Positions 1-10,407 of a DNA stretch of 64,000 nucleotides are shown piece after piece (within the stretch, counting starts at the first letter, position 1; each line of letters starts with the position of its first letter). The position numbers were made by a program, and so were the translations under genes. This DNA is from Nakamurella aerolata (GTDB taxonomy: Bacteria; Actinomycetota; Actinomycetes; Mycobacteriales; Nakamurellaceae): NCBI RefSeq assembly GCF_013002705.1, contig NZ_JABEND010000001.1:620001-684000 (forward strand), given 5' to 3'. A model generated the notes under the pieces. That model did not search any database, had not been told where the DNA came from, and saw nothing but the letters and a program-made list of their open reading frames with translations.

Positions 1-108
1 GTCGACGGCGCGCCACAGCGTCGGGTCTTCCTCGGCAGTTCTCGGCGGCATGAACTCGAGGGAGAACTTGCGGCCGGGCGCGGCGAGGCGGTCGCGGACG
101 GTCAGCAT
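1..108 (-). CDS. metF: Methylenetetrahydrofolate reductase, N-terminal fragment
   Basis: Only the first 36 codons lie in the window; the gene runs off the left edge. Reading leftwards from an ATG at 108, the peptide contains FSLEFMPP followed by RTAEEDPTLW, which matches the start of the MetF TIM barrel (usual form S-F-E-F-F-P-P-K). MetF reduces 5,10-methylenetetrahydrofolate to 5-methyltetrahydrofolate, the methyl donor for methionine synthesis. It is divergent from the prenyl synthase gene, as the MTHFR-like Rv2172c is from idsA2 in M. tuberculosis. The family call rests on this short stretch and on context. Confidence 0.8.
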   Translation of the reverse strand, partial: MLTVRDRLAAPGRKFSLEFMPPRTAEEDPTLWRAVD

Positions 109-171
109 GGTGCGAAAGCCTAATTGCTGGGCGGTTCCGAACCGCGCCTGGCATCCCGGCACACTGAACGG

Positions 172-1269
172 GTGAGCGAAACGTCCCAGCTGGTGCAGGC
201 GGTCGATGACGAGCTGGCCGGGCTGCTGGCGCACCGACGCCGCGAGTGGGACCAGCTCACGGCGGACTCCGACGCGGACAGCCCGGTCGACCGGATCGAG
301 GCGTTCCTGGCCGGCGGCAAGCGGATCCGGCCGGTCTTCTGCTGGTGGGGATGGCGGGCCGGGGGCGGCCGCCGGGAGCTGGCGCACTGTCGTCCGGTGC
401 TGCGGGCCGCCGCCGCCCTCGAGCTGATCCAGGTGTGTGCGCTGGTGCACGACGACGTGATCGACCGGTCCGACACCCGCCGCGGCCGGCCCGCCGAGCA
501 CCGGGCCGCGGCCAAGATCCACGCGGACGCCGGCTGGGCGGGTGACGCCGAGCACTACGGCCTCTCGTCGGCGCTGCTGCTCGGCGACCTGGCGCTGGCC
601 TGGGCGGACGACACCATGGTGGAGGCGGCGCAGCAGCTGGCCGCGCTGCGCAGGGTGCAGCCGGTCTGGCGGGCCATGCGCACCGAGGTGCTGGCCGGGC
701 AACTGCTGGATCTGCAGGTGGCTGCCGCCCCGGCGGCCGATCCGCTCGCCCAGCAGCGGCAGGCCATGACGGTGATCGAGTTGAAGACCGCGGCCTACAC
801 CGTCACCCGGCCGCTGCTGTTGGGCGCGGCGCTGGCCGGCGCCGGCCCGTCCGTGCTGGGCGTGCTGACCAGGTACGGCACCGCGATCGGCACCGCCTTC
901 CAGCTGCGGGACGATCTGCTCGGCGTGTTCGGCGACCCTGCGCAGACCGGCAAACCCGCCGGTGACGACCTGGCCGAGGGCAAGCGCACTGTGCTGCTGG
1001 CGTTGGCGCTGCGTGAGCTGGCGGAGAGCGGCCGGGTTGCCGACGCGACCGTCCTGGGCGAAGGTCTTGGCAGGGCGAGCAGCGCTGCCGGGCGCGCCGA
1101 GTTGACCGACATCGTCGCCTCCACCGGCGCCGCGGCCGCGGTCGAGTCGATGATCGCCGAGCGCCTCGCGGAAGCGGTGGCTGCGCTGGAAGAGCTGCCG
1201 GCCGGGGCCGACGACGCCGCCGCGGCGCTGCGCACGCTGGCCGGACGCGCCACCGCCCGCCGCAGCTGA
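172..1269 (+). CDS. idsA2: Short-chain trans-prenyl diphosphate synthase
   Basis: A 365-residue class I prenyltransferase that would condense isopentenyl diphosphate with allylic diphosphates to give geranyl-, farnesyl- or geranylgeranyl diphosphate in the cytosol. The first Asp-rich motif, DDVID, is at about residues 94-98 within LVHDDVIDRSDTRRG. The second region reads RDDLLGVFGD from about residue 246, and GGKRIRP near residue 45 is the diphosphate-binding segment. I start at GTG 172 because the sequence upstream of it in the same frame does not look coding; an upstream TTG at 124 is possible. Product chain length cannot be read from the sequence. The gene is divergent from metF and followed by a permease gene after 30 bases. 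Confidence 0.88.
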   Translation: MSETSQLVQAVDDELAGLLAHRRREWDQLTADSDADSPVDRIEAFLAGGKRIRPVFCWWGWRAGGGRRELAHCRPVLRAAAALELIQVCALVHDDVIDRSDTRRGRPAEHRAAAKIHADAGWAGDAEHYGLSSALLLGDLALAWADDTMVEAAQQLAALRRVQPVWRAMRTEVLAGQLLDLQVAAAPAADPLAQQRQAMTVIELKTAAYTVTRPLLLGAALAGAGPSVLGVLTRYGTAIGTAFQLRDDLLGVFGDPAQTGKPAGDDLAEGKRTVLLALALRELAESGRVADATVLGEGLGRASSAAGRAELTDIVASTGAAAAVESMIAERLAEAVAALEELPAGADDAAAALRTLAGRATARRS

Positions 1270-1299
1270 CCACCGACGCCGCACAGCTCAGGAGGCCGG

Positions 1300-2133
1300 A
1301 TGCACACCGCGCTGCCCGCGTTGCTCGCCATCGCTGCCGCGTTCTTCGTGGCGTTCGGCAGCGGCATCCGGCAGCAGGCCACCATGCTCTCGCCGCGCAT
1401 CACTGTGCGCTGGCTGGTCGGCGCGGCGGTGGCGTTCTTCGGTTTTGCGTTGCAGATGCTGGCGTTGGCGCTGGGTTCGGTGCTGCTGGTGCAGCCGCTG
1501 ATGGTGCTGTCGGTGCTGTTCGCGCTGCCGATCGACCGGTGGCTGACCGATCGGGTGCCGAGCAGGGTGCAGTGGCTGTGGGGGGTGCTGCTGACCATCG
1601 GGGTGGTGCTGTTTGTCGCGTTCGCCGATCCGGTCCCGGCCCGCACTGGGCGGCACCGCTGGGTGATCATCTTGGTGACGACGCTGCTGCTGCTGATTCT
1701 GGCGGCCATGGTGGTGTGGGCGGAGCGGTCACGCCGGGCGCCGCGGGCGCTGCTGTACGGCACCGTCGCCGGTTCGCTGTTCGGTATCGCAGCGGTGCTG
1801 ATGTCCGATGTTGGCAAGCGGCTGAGCCACCCCGTCGAACTGCTGCAGCATCCGCCGGTCTACCTGTTTCTGGTGCTGATCGGCGCCGCGATCGCGGCGC
1901 AGCAGCGGGCCTTCGGCAGCGGCAACCTGCAACAGTCGTTCCCGGCCATGGTGGTGGCCGAGCCGGTGGTGTCGATGGCGATGGGCCTGGCGCTGCTCGG
2001 CGAGAAACTGGACAGGCACGACTGGCGCACCGGCGTCGCGATCGGCGGGTTGGTGCTGCTGGTGGTCGGCGTGCTGCAGCTGAGCCGGCTCTCCGCCGCC
2101 CGCTCCGACCAGGCCGCGGTGCACGCCCGCTGA
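1300..2133 (+). CDS. DMT-superfamily (EamA/NIPA-like) membrane permease
   Basis: A 277-residue, very hydrophobic protein with about nine predicted membrane segments. It starts with an N-out type helix (ALPALLAIAAAFFVAFGSG) and ends in a helix rich in Val and Leu. The organisation and the GEKLDRHDWRTGVAIGG stretch before the last helix resemble drug/metabolite transporters, particularly the NIPA-like DMT proteins of actinobacteria. A good ribosome-binding site (AGGAGG) lies about 6 bases before ATG 1300. The gene follows the prenyl synthase on the same strand and may be co-transcribed. Substrate unknown; Mg2+ or a lipid precursor would only be guesses. Confidence 0.75.
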   Translation: MHTALPALLAIAAAFFVAFGSGIRQQATMLSPRITVRWLVGAAVAFFGFALQMLALALGSVLLVQPLMVLSVLFALPIDRWLTDRVPSRVQWLWGVLLTIGVVLFVAFADPVPARTGRHRWVIILVTTLLLLILAAMVVWAERSRRAPRALLYGTVAGSLFGIAAVLMSDVGKRLSHPVELLQHPPVYLFLVLIGAAIAAQQRAFGSGNLQQSFPAMVVAEPVVSMAMGLALLGEKLDRHDWRTGVAIGGLVLLVVGVLQLSRLSAARSDQAAVHAR

Positions 2134-2157
2134 CCGGCCGCCGGCGGCTCCAGCCGG

Positions 2158-2544
2158 TCAGAACCCCGAGGCCTGCGCGCGGCGCTTGACCTCGGTGCCG
2201 CGGTTGTCACGCAGTGCCTGCATCGGGGTGCCGGGCAGGGTCTCGTCCGGCCGGAACAGCCAGTCGATGATCTCTTCGTCGGTGTAGCCGGCGTCGGTGA
2301 GCAGGGTGATGGTGCCGGTCAGCCCCTTGACCACCTCCCCCGGCCGGTCCGATCCGGCGCCAGGGCCGGTGATGAACTCGGCAGGCATCTTCACCACCCC
2401 GTCGGAGCGCACCGCGATCACGGTGCGGTCCCTGATCAGCTGGTGCACCCTGGTGACGATGACGCCGAGCTGCTCGGCGATGTCCGGGAGCGGCACGAGG
2501 TGCGGGCCGGCGGCGTTCTCGGGGGTGGTTGCGCTGGTGGTCAC
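2158..2544 (-). CDS. Rv2175c-type DNA-binding protein
   Basis: A 128-residue protein with an N-terminal winged-helix-like segment (LPDIAEQLGV...VHQLIRDRTV) and a C-terminal helical region containing GYTDEEIIDWLF and TPMQALRDNRG, both characteristic of the Rv2175c family. In M. tuberculosis Rv2175c binds DNA and is phosphorylated by PknL, the kinase encoded divergently next to it. The same divergent arrangement is kept here, with 90 bases between the two starts. It converges on the DMT permease gene with a 24-base gap. The regulated targets are unknown, and the phosphorylation relationship is inferred from synteny. Confidence 0.85.
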   Translation of the reverse strand: MTTSATTPENAAGPHLVPLPDIAEQLGVIVTRVHQLIRDRTVIAVRSDGVVKMPAEFITGPGAGSDRPGEVVKGLTGTITLLTDAGYTDEEIIDWLFRPDETLPGTPMQALRDNRGTEVKRRAQASGF

Positions 2545-2620
2545 GGCGAACAGCCTGCCACGCAGGTGACAGCTCGGAAACGACGGCGCTCAACTACCCG
2601 GGTCGATGCCGGTGCATCCC

Positions 2621-2626
2621 TAGAAT
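2621..2626 (+). promoter_or_regulatory. -10 element of pknL (leaderless start)
   Basis: TAGAAT ends 8 bases before the GTG start of pknL, the spacing expected if transcription begins at or next to the start codon. No Shine-Dalgarno sequence is seen between them. Confidence 0.55.
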
Positions 2627-2634
2627 CGCTTGTT

Positions 2635-4602
2635 GTGACCACGACCAGGGGCGGCCTGACCGGCAGCATGCTGGACGGGCGATACCGCATCGGTTCGGTG
2701 ATCGCCCGCGGCGGCATGTCGACGGTGTACCGGGCTCTCGACACCCGGCTGGACCGGGCGGTCGCCGTCAAAGTGATGGCCACCCAGTACGCCTCCGACC
2801 CGGCCTTTCTGACCAGGTTCTCGCGCGAGGCCAAGCTGGCCGCCGGACTGTCGCATCCCGGCATCGTCGCGGTGTACGACCACGGCCGCGACGGCGACCA
2901 CGTCTTTCTGGTGATGGAGCTGGTGGACGGCGGCACCCTGCGCGAGCTCATCCACCAGCGGGGTCCGCTGCCGGTGCCGGTGGCGACGGCGGTGCTCGGC
3001 CAGCTGCTGGACGCGCTCGGCGCCGCCCACGCCTCCGGTCTTGTGCACCGCGACGTGAAGCCGGAGAACGTGCTGATCTCGGCAAGGGGCCGGATCAAGG
3101 TGGCCGACTTCGGGCTGGTCAGGGCGGTCACCAGCAATTCGATGGCCACCGGTGACGTGATCTTGGGGACGGTGGCTTACCTGTCGCCGGAGCAGGTGGA
3201 GACCGGCGCCAGCGACACCCGCTCGGATGTGTACTCGGCCGGGATCGTGGCCTGGGAAATGCTCGCCGGCCGACCGCCCTTCATCGGCGAGAACGCGATG
3301 TCGGTGGCCTACCAGCACGTGCACTCCGAGGTGCCGTACATCGGTGACGAGGTGCCCGGCATCGCGGCCCCGCTGGAAGATCTGCTGGCCGACGCGACCC
3401 AGCGTCGGCCCGAGCACCGGCCGCGGGACGCCCCGGCGTTCGCGAATCGTCTCGGCGTGGTGATTAGGCAGCTGCGTATCCCGCCGGTTGCGGTTCCGGT
3501 GCCGACCAAGCCCGAGCCACAACCCGCCGGCCGGGTGGCAGGGGCGTCCGCCCCCGTCGATCGACGGCAGGGCGGCGCCGGCGCCACCGCGGTTGCCGCA
3601 CCGGCCGGCCAACGGGGCGACGAGTCCTGGCGCGGGGACAACGGCACCAGGGTGCAGGTCGCCGACCGCCCGATGACGGCGGTGGCCCCGCGCTACCAGC
3701 GCCCGGACAAGTTGGTCAGCGCCCGCCGACGCAACTGGACGCGGCGCATCGTGGTGATCGTCGTGCTGATGCTGCTGGCCGCGGCTGCCGCCCTCGGCGG
3801 CTGGTGGCTGGGTGACGGCCGCTGGTCGTACGCGCCGACGCTGGCCGGGATGAGCCAGGCCGACGCCGTTCTCGCCGCCCAGCAGGCCGGGCTCGAGCCG
3901 AAGGTGGCCACCGTCAACTCGGCGAACGTGGCCGCCGGTCAGGTCACCGCGATCGAACCGGAGCCGGGCACCAAGCTCCCCCGCGGCGCCGAGGTCACCA
4001 TCACGGTGTCGCTCGGTGCGCAACGGATCGCGGTGCCCGCGGTGGCCGGCAAGGCGGTCGAGGACAGCCGGAACGCGTTGCTGGCCAACGGTTTCGCCGT
4101 CGGCGACCGGGTGTACCGATTCGATCGGGCGCAGCCGGACGGCACGGTGCTGGGCACCGAGCCGACCGCTGGTTCGCAAGCACTGAAGGGATCGACGGTG
4201 CGGTTGGTGGTCAACCGCTCGCTGCGGCTGCCGGACGTGCGCGGCAAGTCGGTGCCGGCCGCCCGAGAGGCGTTGCAGCAGGCCGGCTTCCGGGTGCGCA
4301 TCGGCGAGCCGCGGTTCGCCGATTCGGTGCCGCCGCCGGACGTCGCCGACACCAGCCCGGCAGCCGGTACCCGGCTGGATCCGGCGGCCGCCGACGTGAC
4401 GCTGCACCCGTCGAACGCGGTGCTGGTTCCGGATGTGTCGCACGGCGACCTCACCGCGGCGAAGAACGCGCTGACCGCCCTTGGCCTCAACTACCGGGTG
4501 CGCGGCCTGTTCACCTGGGGGTCGAAGGGGGTCTCGTCCCAGTACCCCGCCGCCGGCAGCCTGGTGGAACCCGGTGGCACCGTTGGACTTTCCACCTGGT
4601 GA
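2635..4602 (+). CDS. pknL: Ser/Thr protein kinase with four PASTA domains
   Basis: A 655-residue transmembrane receptor kinase. The kinase domain covers about residues 10-275: glycine loop IARGGMSTVY, ATP-anchoring Lys46 (AVAVKVM), catalytic HRDVKPEN with Asp140, and DFG at 158-160. A Pro/Ala-rich juxtamembrane linker follows, then one membrane helix at about 372-392 (IVVIVVLMLLAAAAALGGWW). Outside are four PASTA repeats of about 65 residues each, the usual binders of muropeptides or lipid II. M. tuberculosis PknL lacks PASTA domains, so this form is nearer to that of other actinobacteria. GTG 2635 is chosen because of the kinase N-terminus and the upstream -10 box. The partner DNA-binding protein is encoded divergently. 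Confidence 0.93.
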   Translation: MTTTRGGLTGSMLDGRYRIGSVIARGGMSTVYRALDTRLDRAVAVKVMATQYASDPAFLTRFSREAKLAAGLSHPGIVAVYDHGRDGDHVFLVMELVDGGTLRELIHQRGPLPVPVATAVLGQLLDALGAAHASGLVHRDVKPENVLISARGRIKVADFGLVRAVTSNSMATGDVILGTVAYLSPEQVETGASDTRSDVYSAGIVAWEMLAGRPPFIGENAMSVAYQHVHSEVPYIGDEVPGIAAPLEDLLADATQRRPEHRPRDAPAFANRLGVVIRQLRIPPVAVPVPTKPEPQPAGRVAGASAPVDRRQGGAGATAVAAPAGQRGDESWRGDNGTRVQVADRPMTAVAPRYQRPDKLVSARRRNWTRRIVVIVVLMLLAAAAALGGWWLGDGRWSYAPTLAGMSQADAVLAAQQAGLEPKVATVNSANVAAGQVTAIEPEPGTKLPRGAEVTITVSLGAQRIAVPAVAGKAVEDSRNALLANGFAVGDRVYRFDRAQPDGTVLGTEPTAGSQALKGSTVRLVVNRSLRLPDVRGKSVPAAREALQQAGFRVRIGEPRFADSVPPPDVADTSPAAGTRLDPAAADVTLHPSNAVLVPDVSHGDLTAAKNALTALGLNYRVRGLFTWGSKGVSSQYPAAGSLVEPGGTVGLSTW

Positions 4603-4647
4603 CGCACCGGGCTGACCCACCCGGTCACCGCGGGCGGTGTCCGGATG

Positions 4648-5343
4648 TCAGCTCAGCGCCGACACCACAGCGGCGACGATGAAGGTGTTGAACACGAACG
4701 CGATGATGGCGTTCGTGGTGACGGTGCGGCGCATTTCTTTTGAGGTGACGTTGATGTCGGTGGTCCCGAACGTCGTCATCACCGAGACGCCGAAGTACAC
4801 GTAATCGCTCCATACCGGCGAGTCGTCACCGGGAAAGTCCAGCGCCTGCTCGTTCTCCACCAGGTTGTCGGCGTGGAATGCCACGGTGAAAGAGATCATC
4901 ACGCAGGCCCAGGCGACCGCCACCAGCGCGGTGGCCAGCCCGACGCGCAGCGGGGTGCTGAAACTGCTGGTGCCGTAGCCGGGCATCCACACCACCGCCA
5001 CCGCGAACGCCACCACCGAGATCGACATCGACACCCCTGGCCCCGGCGCGGTCCCGAAAACGTAGCGCTGCAACACGGTTCCCCGGTCCGATCGCTGCGC
5101 CCAGGTGCGGATCTGCTTCGGGGTGGCCTTGACGAACGCGACCGTGGTGATCATCAGATAGCTGAACATATACGCCAGCAACACGATCACCGCGAAGTCG
5201 AACACCGAGGTCCGCATGGCCTGGTAGATGTTGCCGAGCGCGACCGCCCCGGTGACGACGATCGCGATCGCCATGCTCACACTCGTCCGGCGCCGCTCCG
5301 GCAACCAGCCGGGCACCGAGGACCATCGGCTCACCAGCGCCAC
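4648..5343 (-). CDS. DUF1345 family membrane protein
   Basis: A 231-residue integral membrane protein with about five hydrophobic helices. The C-terminal signature SDYVYFGVSVMTTFGTTD followed by a conserved polar stretch and a final helix (AIIAFVFNTFIVAAVVSAL) is typical of DUF1345. The pore-like F-G-V-S-V-M-T-T-F-G-T-T motif recalls two-TM potassium channel loops, but the family has no established function. It begins at GTG 5343 with a weak ribosome-binding site and converges on pknL with a 45-base gap. It lies downstream of the AIM24 gene on the same strand, separated by 162 bases that include a tandem repeat. Confidence 0.75.
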   Translation of the reverse strand: MALVSRWSSVPGWLPERRRTSVSMAIAIVVTGAVALGNIYQAMRTSVFDFAVIVLLAYMFSYLMITTVAFVKATPKQIRTWAQRSDRGTVLQRYVFGTAPGPGVSMSISVVAFAVAVVWMPGYGTSSFSTPLRVGLATALVAVAWACVMISFTVAFHADNLVENEQALDFPGDDSPVWSDYVYFGVSVMTTFGTTDINVTSKEMRRTVTTNAIIAFVFNTFIVAAVVSALS

Positions 5344-5451
5344 CCTCTTCGAGAATCGTCATTTCCTGCACGCAGTTCAGCTAACTTGCCCTGTCCTGGG
5401 CCGCACGCCGAACCGCGCGCAGACAACGCCAACTCCCCCGGCACCCCGAGC

Positions 5452-5505
5452 ACCGCTGGAACCGCTGAAACCGCTGGAACCGCTGGAACCGCTGGAACCG
5501 CTGGA
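5452..5505. repeat. Six tandem copies of a 9-base unit
   Basis: ACCGCTGGA is repeated six times head to tail; only the second copy differs (ACCGCTGAA). The array touches the stop codon of the AIM24 gene. Read on the minus strand in the AIM24 frame it would encode Ser-Ser-Gly repeats. Confidence 0.95.
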
Positions 5506-6231
5506 TCAGCCCATCAGGCCACCGAGCAGCCCGCCCCGCTGCTGCCCGCTGCCGCGCTGGTCGTCGTCGTGCTGGGCACCGGCCGGCCACTCACTGGGCT
5601 GCACGACAACGAAGCCTGGCCCGTTGAACACGTATTGGAACGCCTCACCGGAGCCGCCGCGGAGCATCGACTTGATGTTCATGCTGCTCACCACCCTTGG
5701 CGCCAGGTTGGCCGACCACGCCACCGCCGCCTGCACGTCGACGTAGGTCGGCTGCTGCGAGCAGTCCAGCACCACCGGCTGGCCGACCGCCTGCAGCGCG
5801 ACGGTGCCATGACCCTCGAGCACCACGTTGTACAGCCCGGCGCTGAGCATTCCGGCACCCTCGGTGCGCATGATGTCCCAGTTGATCGCGGCGTCGAAGG
5901 CCAGCAGGTTCCGGCCGTTGACCGAAAGGCTGTCGCCGACGAGATCGATCAGGTAGACGAAACCCGCCTCGGACGCGAAGAACACCTCACCGTTGCCGGC
6001 CACCCGCATGAACGGCACGTCCTCGTTCGTCACGATCTTCCTGATGAGCTTGCCGACGGAGCCGGCGCCCTCATGGTTGAACGTGATCTCGCCCTGGTAG
6101 GCGACCATGGCGCCCTTGATAGACAGCACGTCTGGTCCGAGCGCCACCCGCAGCATCTGCGGGTTCTGCAGCCCGAACCGCTGCTGCCCCTGTGCCTCGA
6201 GGTTGCGCTGGTCAAAGAGAGTGCTCTGCAC
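5506..6231 (-). CDS. AIM24 family protein
   Basis: A 241-residue protein of the AIM24/TRAP-like beta-sandwich family: GAMVAYQGEITF, FMRVAGNGEVFFAS, INWDIMRTEGAGML and GHGTVALQAVG are the recurring beta-strand and Gly-turn motifs. AIM24 proteins are cytosolic, often oligomeric, and have no established biochemical role in bacteria. I start at GTG 6231, which has AGGAGC about 6 bases upstream; a longer reading to 6264 would overlap that site. The C-terminus is glutamine-, aspartate- and glycine-rich (HDDDQRGSGQQRGG). Translation stops at TGA 5508-5506, immediately before an in-frame Ser-Ser-Gly repeat, which hints that the tail was once longer. Confidence 0.8.
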   Translation of the reverse strand: MQSTLFDQRNLEAQGQQRFGLQNPQMLRVALGPDVLSIKGAMVAYQGEITFNHEGAGSVGKLIRKIVTNEDVPFMRVAGNGEVFFASEAGFVYLIDLVGDSLSVNGRNLLAFDAAINWDIMRTEGAGMLSAGLYNVVLEGHGTVALQAVGQPVVLDCSQQPTYVDVQAAVAWSANLAPRVVSSMNIKSMLRGGSGEAFQYVFNGPGFVVVQPSEWPAGAQHDDDQRGSGQQRGGLLGGLMG

Positions 6232-6260
6232 TGTTCGCTCCTGAAAGTCGGCAGGTGGCA

Positions 6261-6288
6261 GCACCCTCCGGCACGCGCCGGAGGGTGC
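6261..6288 (-). terminator. Strong stem-loop between aroG and the AIM24 gene
   Basis: GCACCCTCCGGC pairs perfectly with GCCGGAGGGTGC over 12 bases around a four-base loop. It lies 89 bases after the aroG stop and 30 bases before the AIM24 start. No T-run follows on the minus strand, so it may be a weak terminator or an mRNA-processing or stabilising structure. Confidence 0.6.
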
Positions 6289-6376
6289 TCTTGCCAGCAG
6301 ATTAGGGACGAAAAGCGTTGGCTGTCAGGCGATCCGGGCCAACCTGGACAGGTCTGGACAGGACCCGGCCCCGCGC

Positions 6377-8477
<2,101 letters not shown>

Positions 8478-8497
8478 CGCTACCGCATGGAGGAACG

Positions 8498-10390
8498 ATG
8501 CATCCGATCCACCACCGCCGAAGGTCCAACCGCCGCGGCGTTCTCGGCGGTCTCGCGCTCGCTGTCGCGCTGCCGCTGGCCGTCTTCCAGCCGGTGGCGG
8601 CCGCCGGCAGTGCCGACGCTGTCGAACCGCTGCCGCCGATCGGCAGCCAGACCCTGGTGCCGATCGGCGGCGGCTACGGCCAACACGTCGAGCAGCAGTT
8701 CGCCGGGCTGGCCCGGCAGCGCGCCCTCCAGCTCGGGGCGGACCGCACCGTCGATCTGCTTGTGGTGCCGTCCACCTACGGCGACGACCCGGCCGACCGC
8801 GCCGAGAATCTGCGGATGGCCAAGGGCCGCACCGACGACCTGAACACGGCGTGCACCGCGATCGTCGCCTCCGGCGCGCTCACCGGCTGCACGGCCCGGC
8901 TGCTCACCCTGCTCGACCGAGCCGACGCCGAGAACCCGGCCAACTCGGCGGCGCTGGGCGGCCGCGGCGTCGACGGGGTTTTCATCCTCGGCGGCGACCA
9001 GACCATCGCCATGCGGGTGCTCGCCAACACCCCGGCGGAGGCCGCGCTGGCGCAGGCGTACCGCCGCGGAGTTGTCACCGGCGGCTCCAGCGCCGGCAAC
9101 GCCGTGCTTTCGCGCAGCATGATCACCGGCTACACCCCGGACGGCTACCCGTGGACCGGCCTGCAGCGGGGCAGCTCCACCATCGGCTGGGGCGACAGCC
9201 TCGGCACCGACGACCGCGGTCTCGCCTTCGGGTCGGAGACCTTCATCTTCGATCAGCACTTCTACCAGCGCGGCCGGTTCGGCCGGCTGCTGAACCTGAC
9301 GGCGCAGTCCGTCGAGCACTACGGCAGCCCCGGGAAGATCGGCCTCGGCGTCGACTACAACACCGCGCCGGTGCTGGCGGACGACCGCACCATCACCGGC
9401 ATGATCGGCGACTCCTCGGCGGCCGTGATGGACCTGGCCGGGGCGGGCGCCCCGGCGTGGGTCGGGCCGGACCGGACGCTGACCGTGCGCGGTGTCCGCA
9501 CCGGTCTGCTCGCCCCAGGGGCCGGCCAGAGCTACGACGCCCGGTCCAGGCAACTGCTGGTGAACGGCACCGCACTGCCGGCGGTGTCGGCCCCACCTGC
9601 GCCGCGGTTGGCGCTGCCGGGGCGGGCATCGGTGCTGCTCGGCGGCGGCGGCAACGACACGCCCGGATCGGCTGTGCTGCAACGCTTCGCCGGCAGAGCT
9701 TCCGGCGCCGGCGACGTGCTGGTGCTGACCGCCGGGTACCCGGACGCCGCCGCGGCCCGCGCGGCGGCGCAGCGCTATACGGCCGCCGTCAAGAAGGCCG
9801 GCTACCAGGGCAGGGTGCGAATGCTGATCGCCGGCGCCGACCCGATCGACGCCGCGTCGGTCGCCGGTGCCGCCGGGGTGCTGGTACTCGGTGGCGATCA
9901 GCAGCTGATATCAGATGCGGTGCGCGACAACGGGTTTGCCGGCGCCGTCCGCAGCGCCATCAGCACCGCCAAGGTGGTGCTCACCGAGGGCGCCGCCACC
10001 GCAGCGCTCGGGCCGAGCTACGACGCCGTCGCGAATCCCACCAGCGACACCGACGAGGACGCGGCCATCGCCGCGTTCCGCGCCCACGGCAACTCGTTCT
10101 CCCCGGGGCTCGGGCTGATCCGCGCCGCGACGCTGGAACCGATGCTGGGCTACGACTATCGGTGGGGCCGGCTGTACGCCGCGGTCGCGCACCACCGGGC
10201 AACACCTGCGGTCGGGATCAGCGAGCAGACCGCCGTCGAGCTCGACGGGACCACCGCGACGGTGCTCGGCGCCCGCTCGGTGGTCACCGTCGACGGCCGC
10301 CGCGGCTGGTTCGGCACCGGGAGCAACGGGGCCATCGCCGCCGGCAACGTCTTCCTGTCCGCCTACGCCGGTGGGCAGCGCCTCGGCTGA
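8498..10390 (+). CDS. Secreted tandem cyanophycinase-like (peptidase S51) protein
   Basis: A 630-residue exported protein. The N-terminus has Arg clusters before a hydrophobic stretch (RRGVLGGLALAVALPLAVF), suggesting a Tat or Sec signal. Residues about 45-345 form a cyanophycinase-like module: IGGGYG, LVVPSTYGDD, GVDGVFILGGDQ and GGSSAGN, where Ser198 is the expected nucleophile, then FDQHFYQRGRFGRL with the usual His. A second related module runs from about residue 367 (VLLGGGGNDT, LVLGGDQQLI), but the nucleophile segment is replaced by TEGAATAAL. Cyanophycinases cleave multi-L-arginyl-poly-aspartate. GGAGGAACG precedes ATG 8498. No cyanophycin synthetase is nearby, so substrate assignment is tentative. 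Confidence 0.8.
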   Translation: MHPIHHRRRSNRRGVLGGLALAVALPLAVFQPVAAAGSADAVEPLPPIGSQTLVPIGGGYGQHVEQQFAGLARQRALQLGADRTVDLLVVPSTYGDDPADRAENLRMAKGRTDDLNTACTAIVASGALTGCTARLLTLLDRADAENPANSAALGGRGVDGVFILGGDQTIAMRVLANTPAEAALAQAYRRGVVTGGSSAGNAVLSRSMITGYTPDGYPWTGLQRGSSTIGWGDSLGTDDRGLAFGSETFIFDQHFYQRGRFGRLLNLTAQSVEHYGSPGKIGLGVDYNTAPVLADDRTITGMIGDSSAAVMDLAGAGAPAWVGPDRTLTVRGVRTGLLAPGAGQSYDARSRQLLVNGTALPAVSAPPAPRLALPGRASVLLGGGGNDTPGSAVLQRFAGRASGAGDVLVLTAGYPDAAAARAAAQRYTAAVKKAGYQGRVRMLIAGADPIDAASVAGAAGVLVLGGDQQLISDAVRDNGFAGAVRSAISTAKVVLTEGAATAALGPSYDAVANPTSDTDEDAAIAAFRAHGNSFSPGLGLIRAATLEPMLGYDYRWGRLYAAVAHHRATPAVGISEQTAVELDGTTATVLGARSVVTVDGRRGWFGTGSNGAIAAGNVFLSAYAGGQRLG

Positions 10391-10407
10391 TCGGTTGCAA
10401 AAGCGGG

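Noticed and set aside
795-1817. Long minus-strand frame opposite the prenyl synthase and permease
   Set aside because: It is a GC-rich shadow of two recognised genes and has no domain.
5381-5590. Open frame on the minus strand with repeated Gln-Arg-Phe
   Set aside because: It is another reading of the 9-base array and overlaps the end of the AIM24 gene; codon use is not coding-like.
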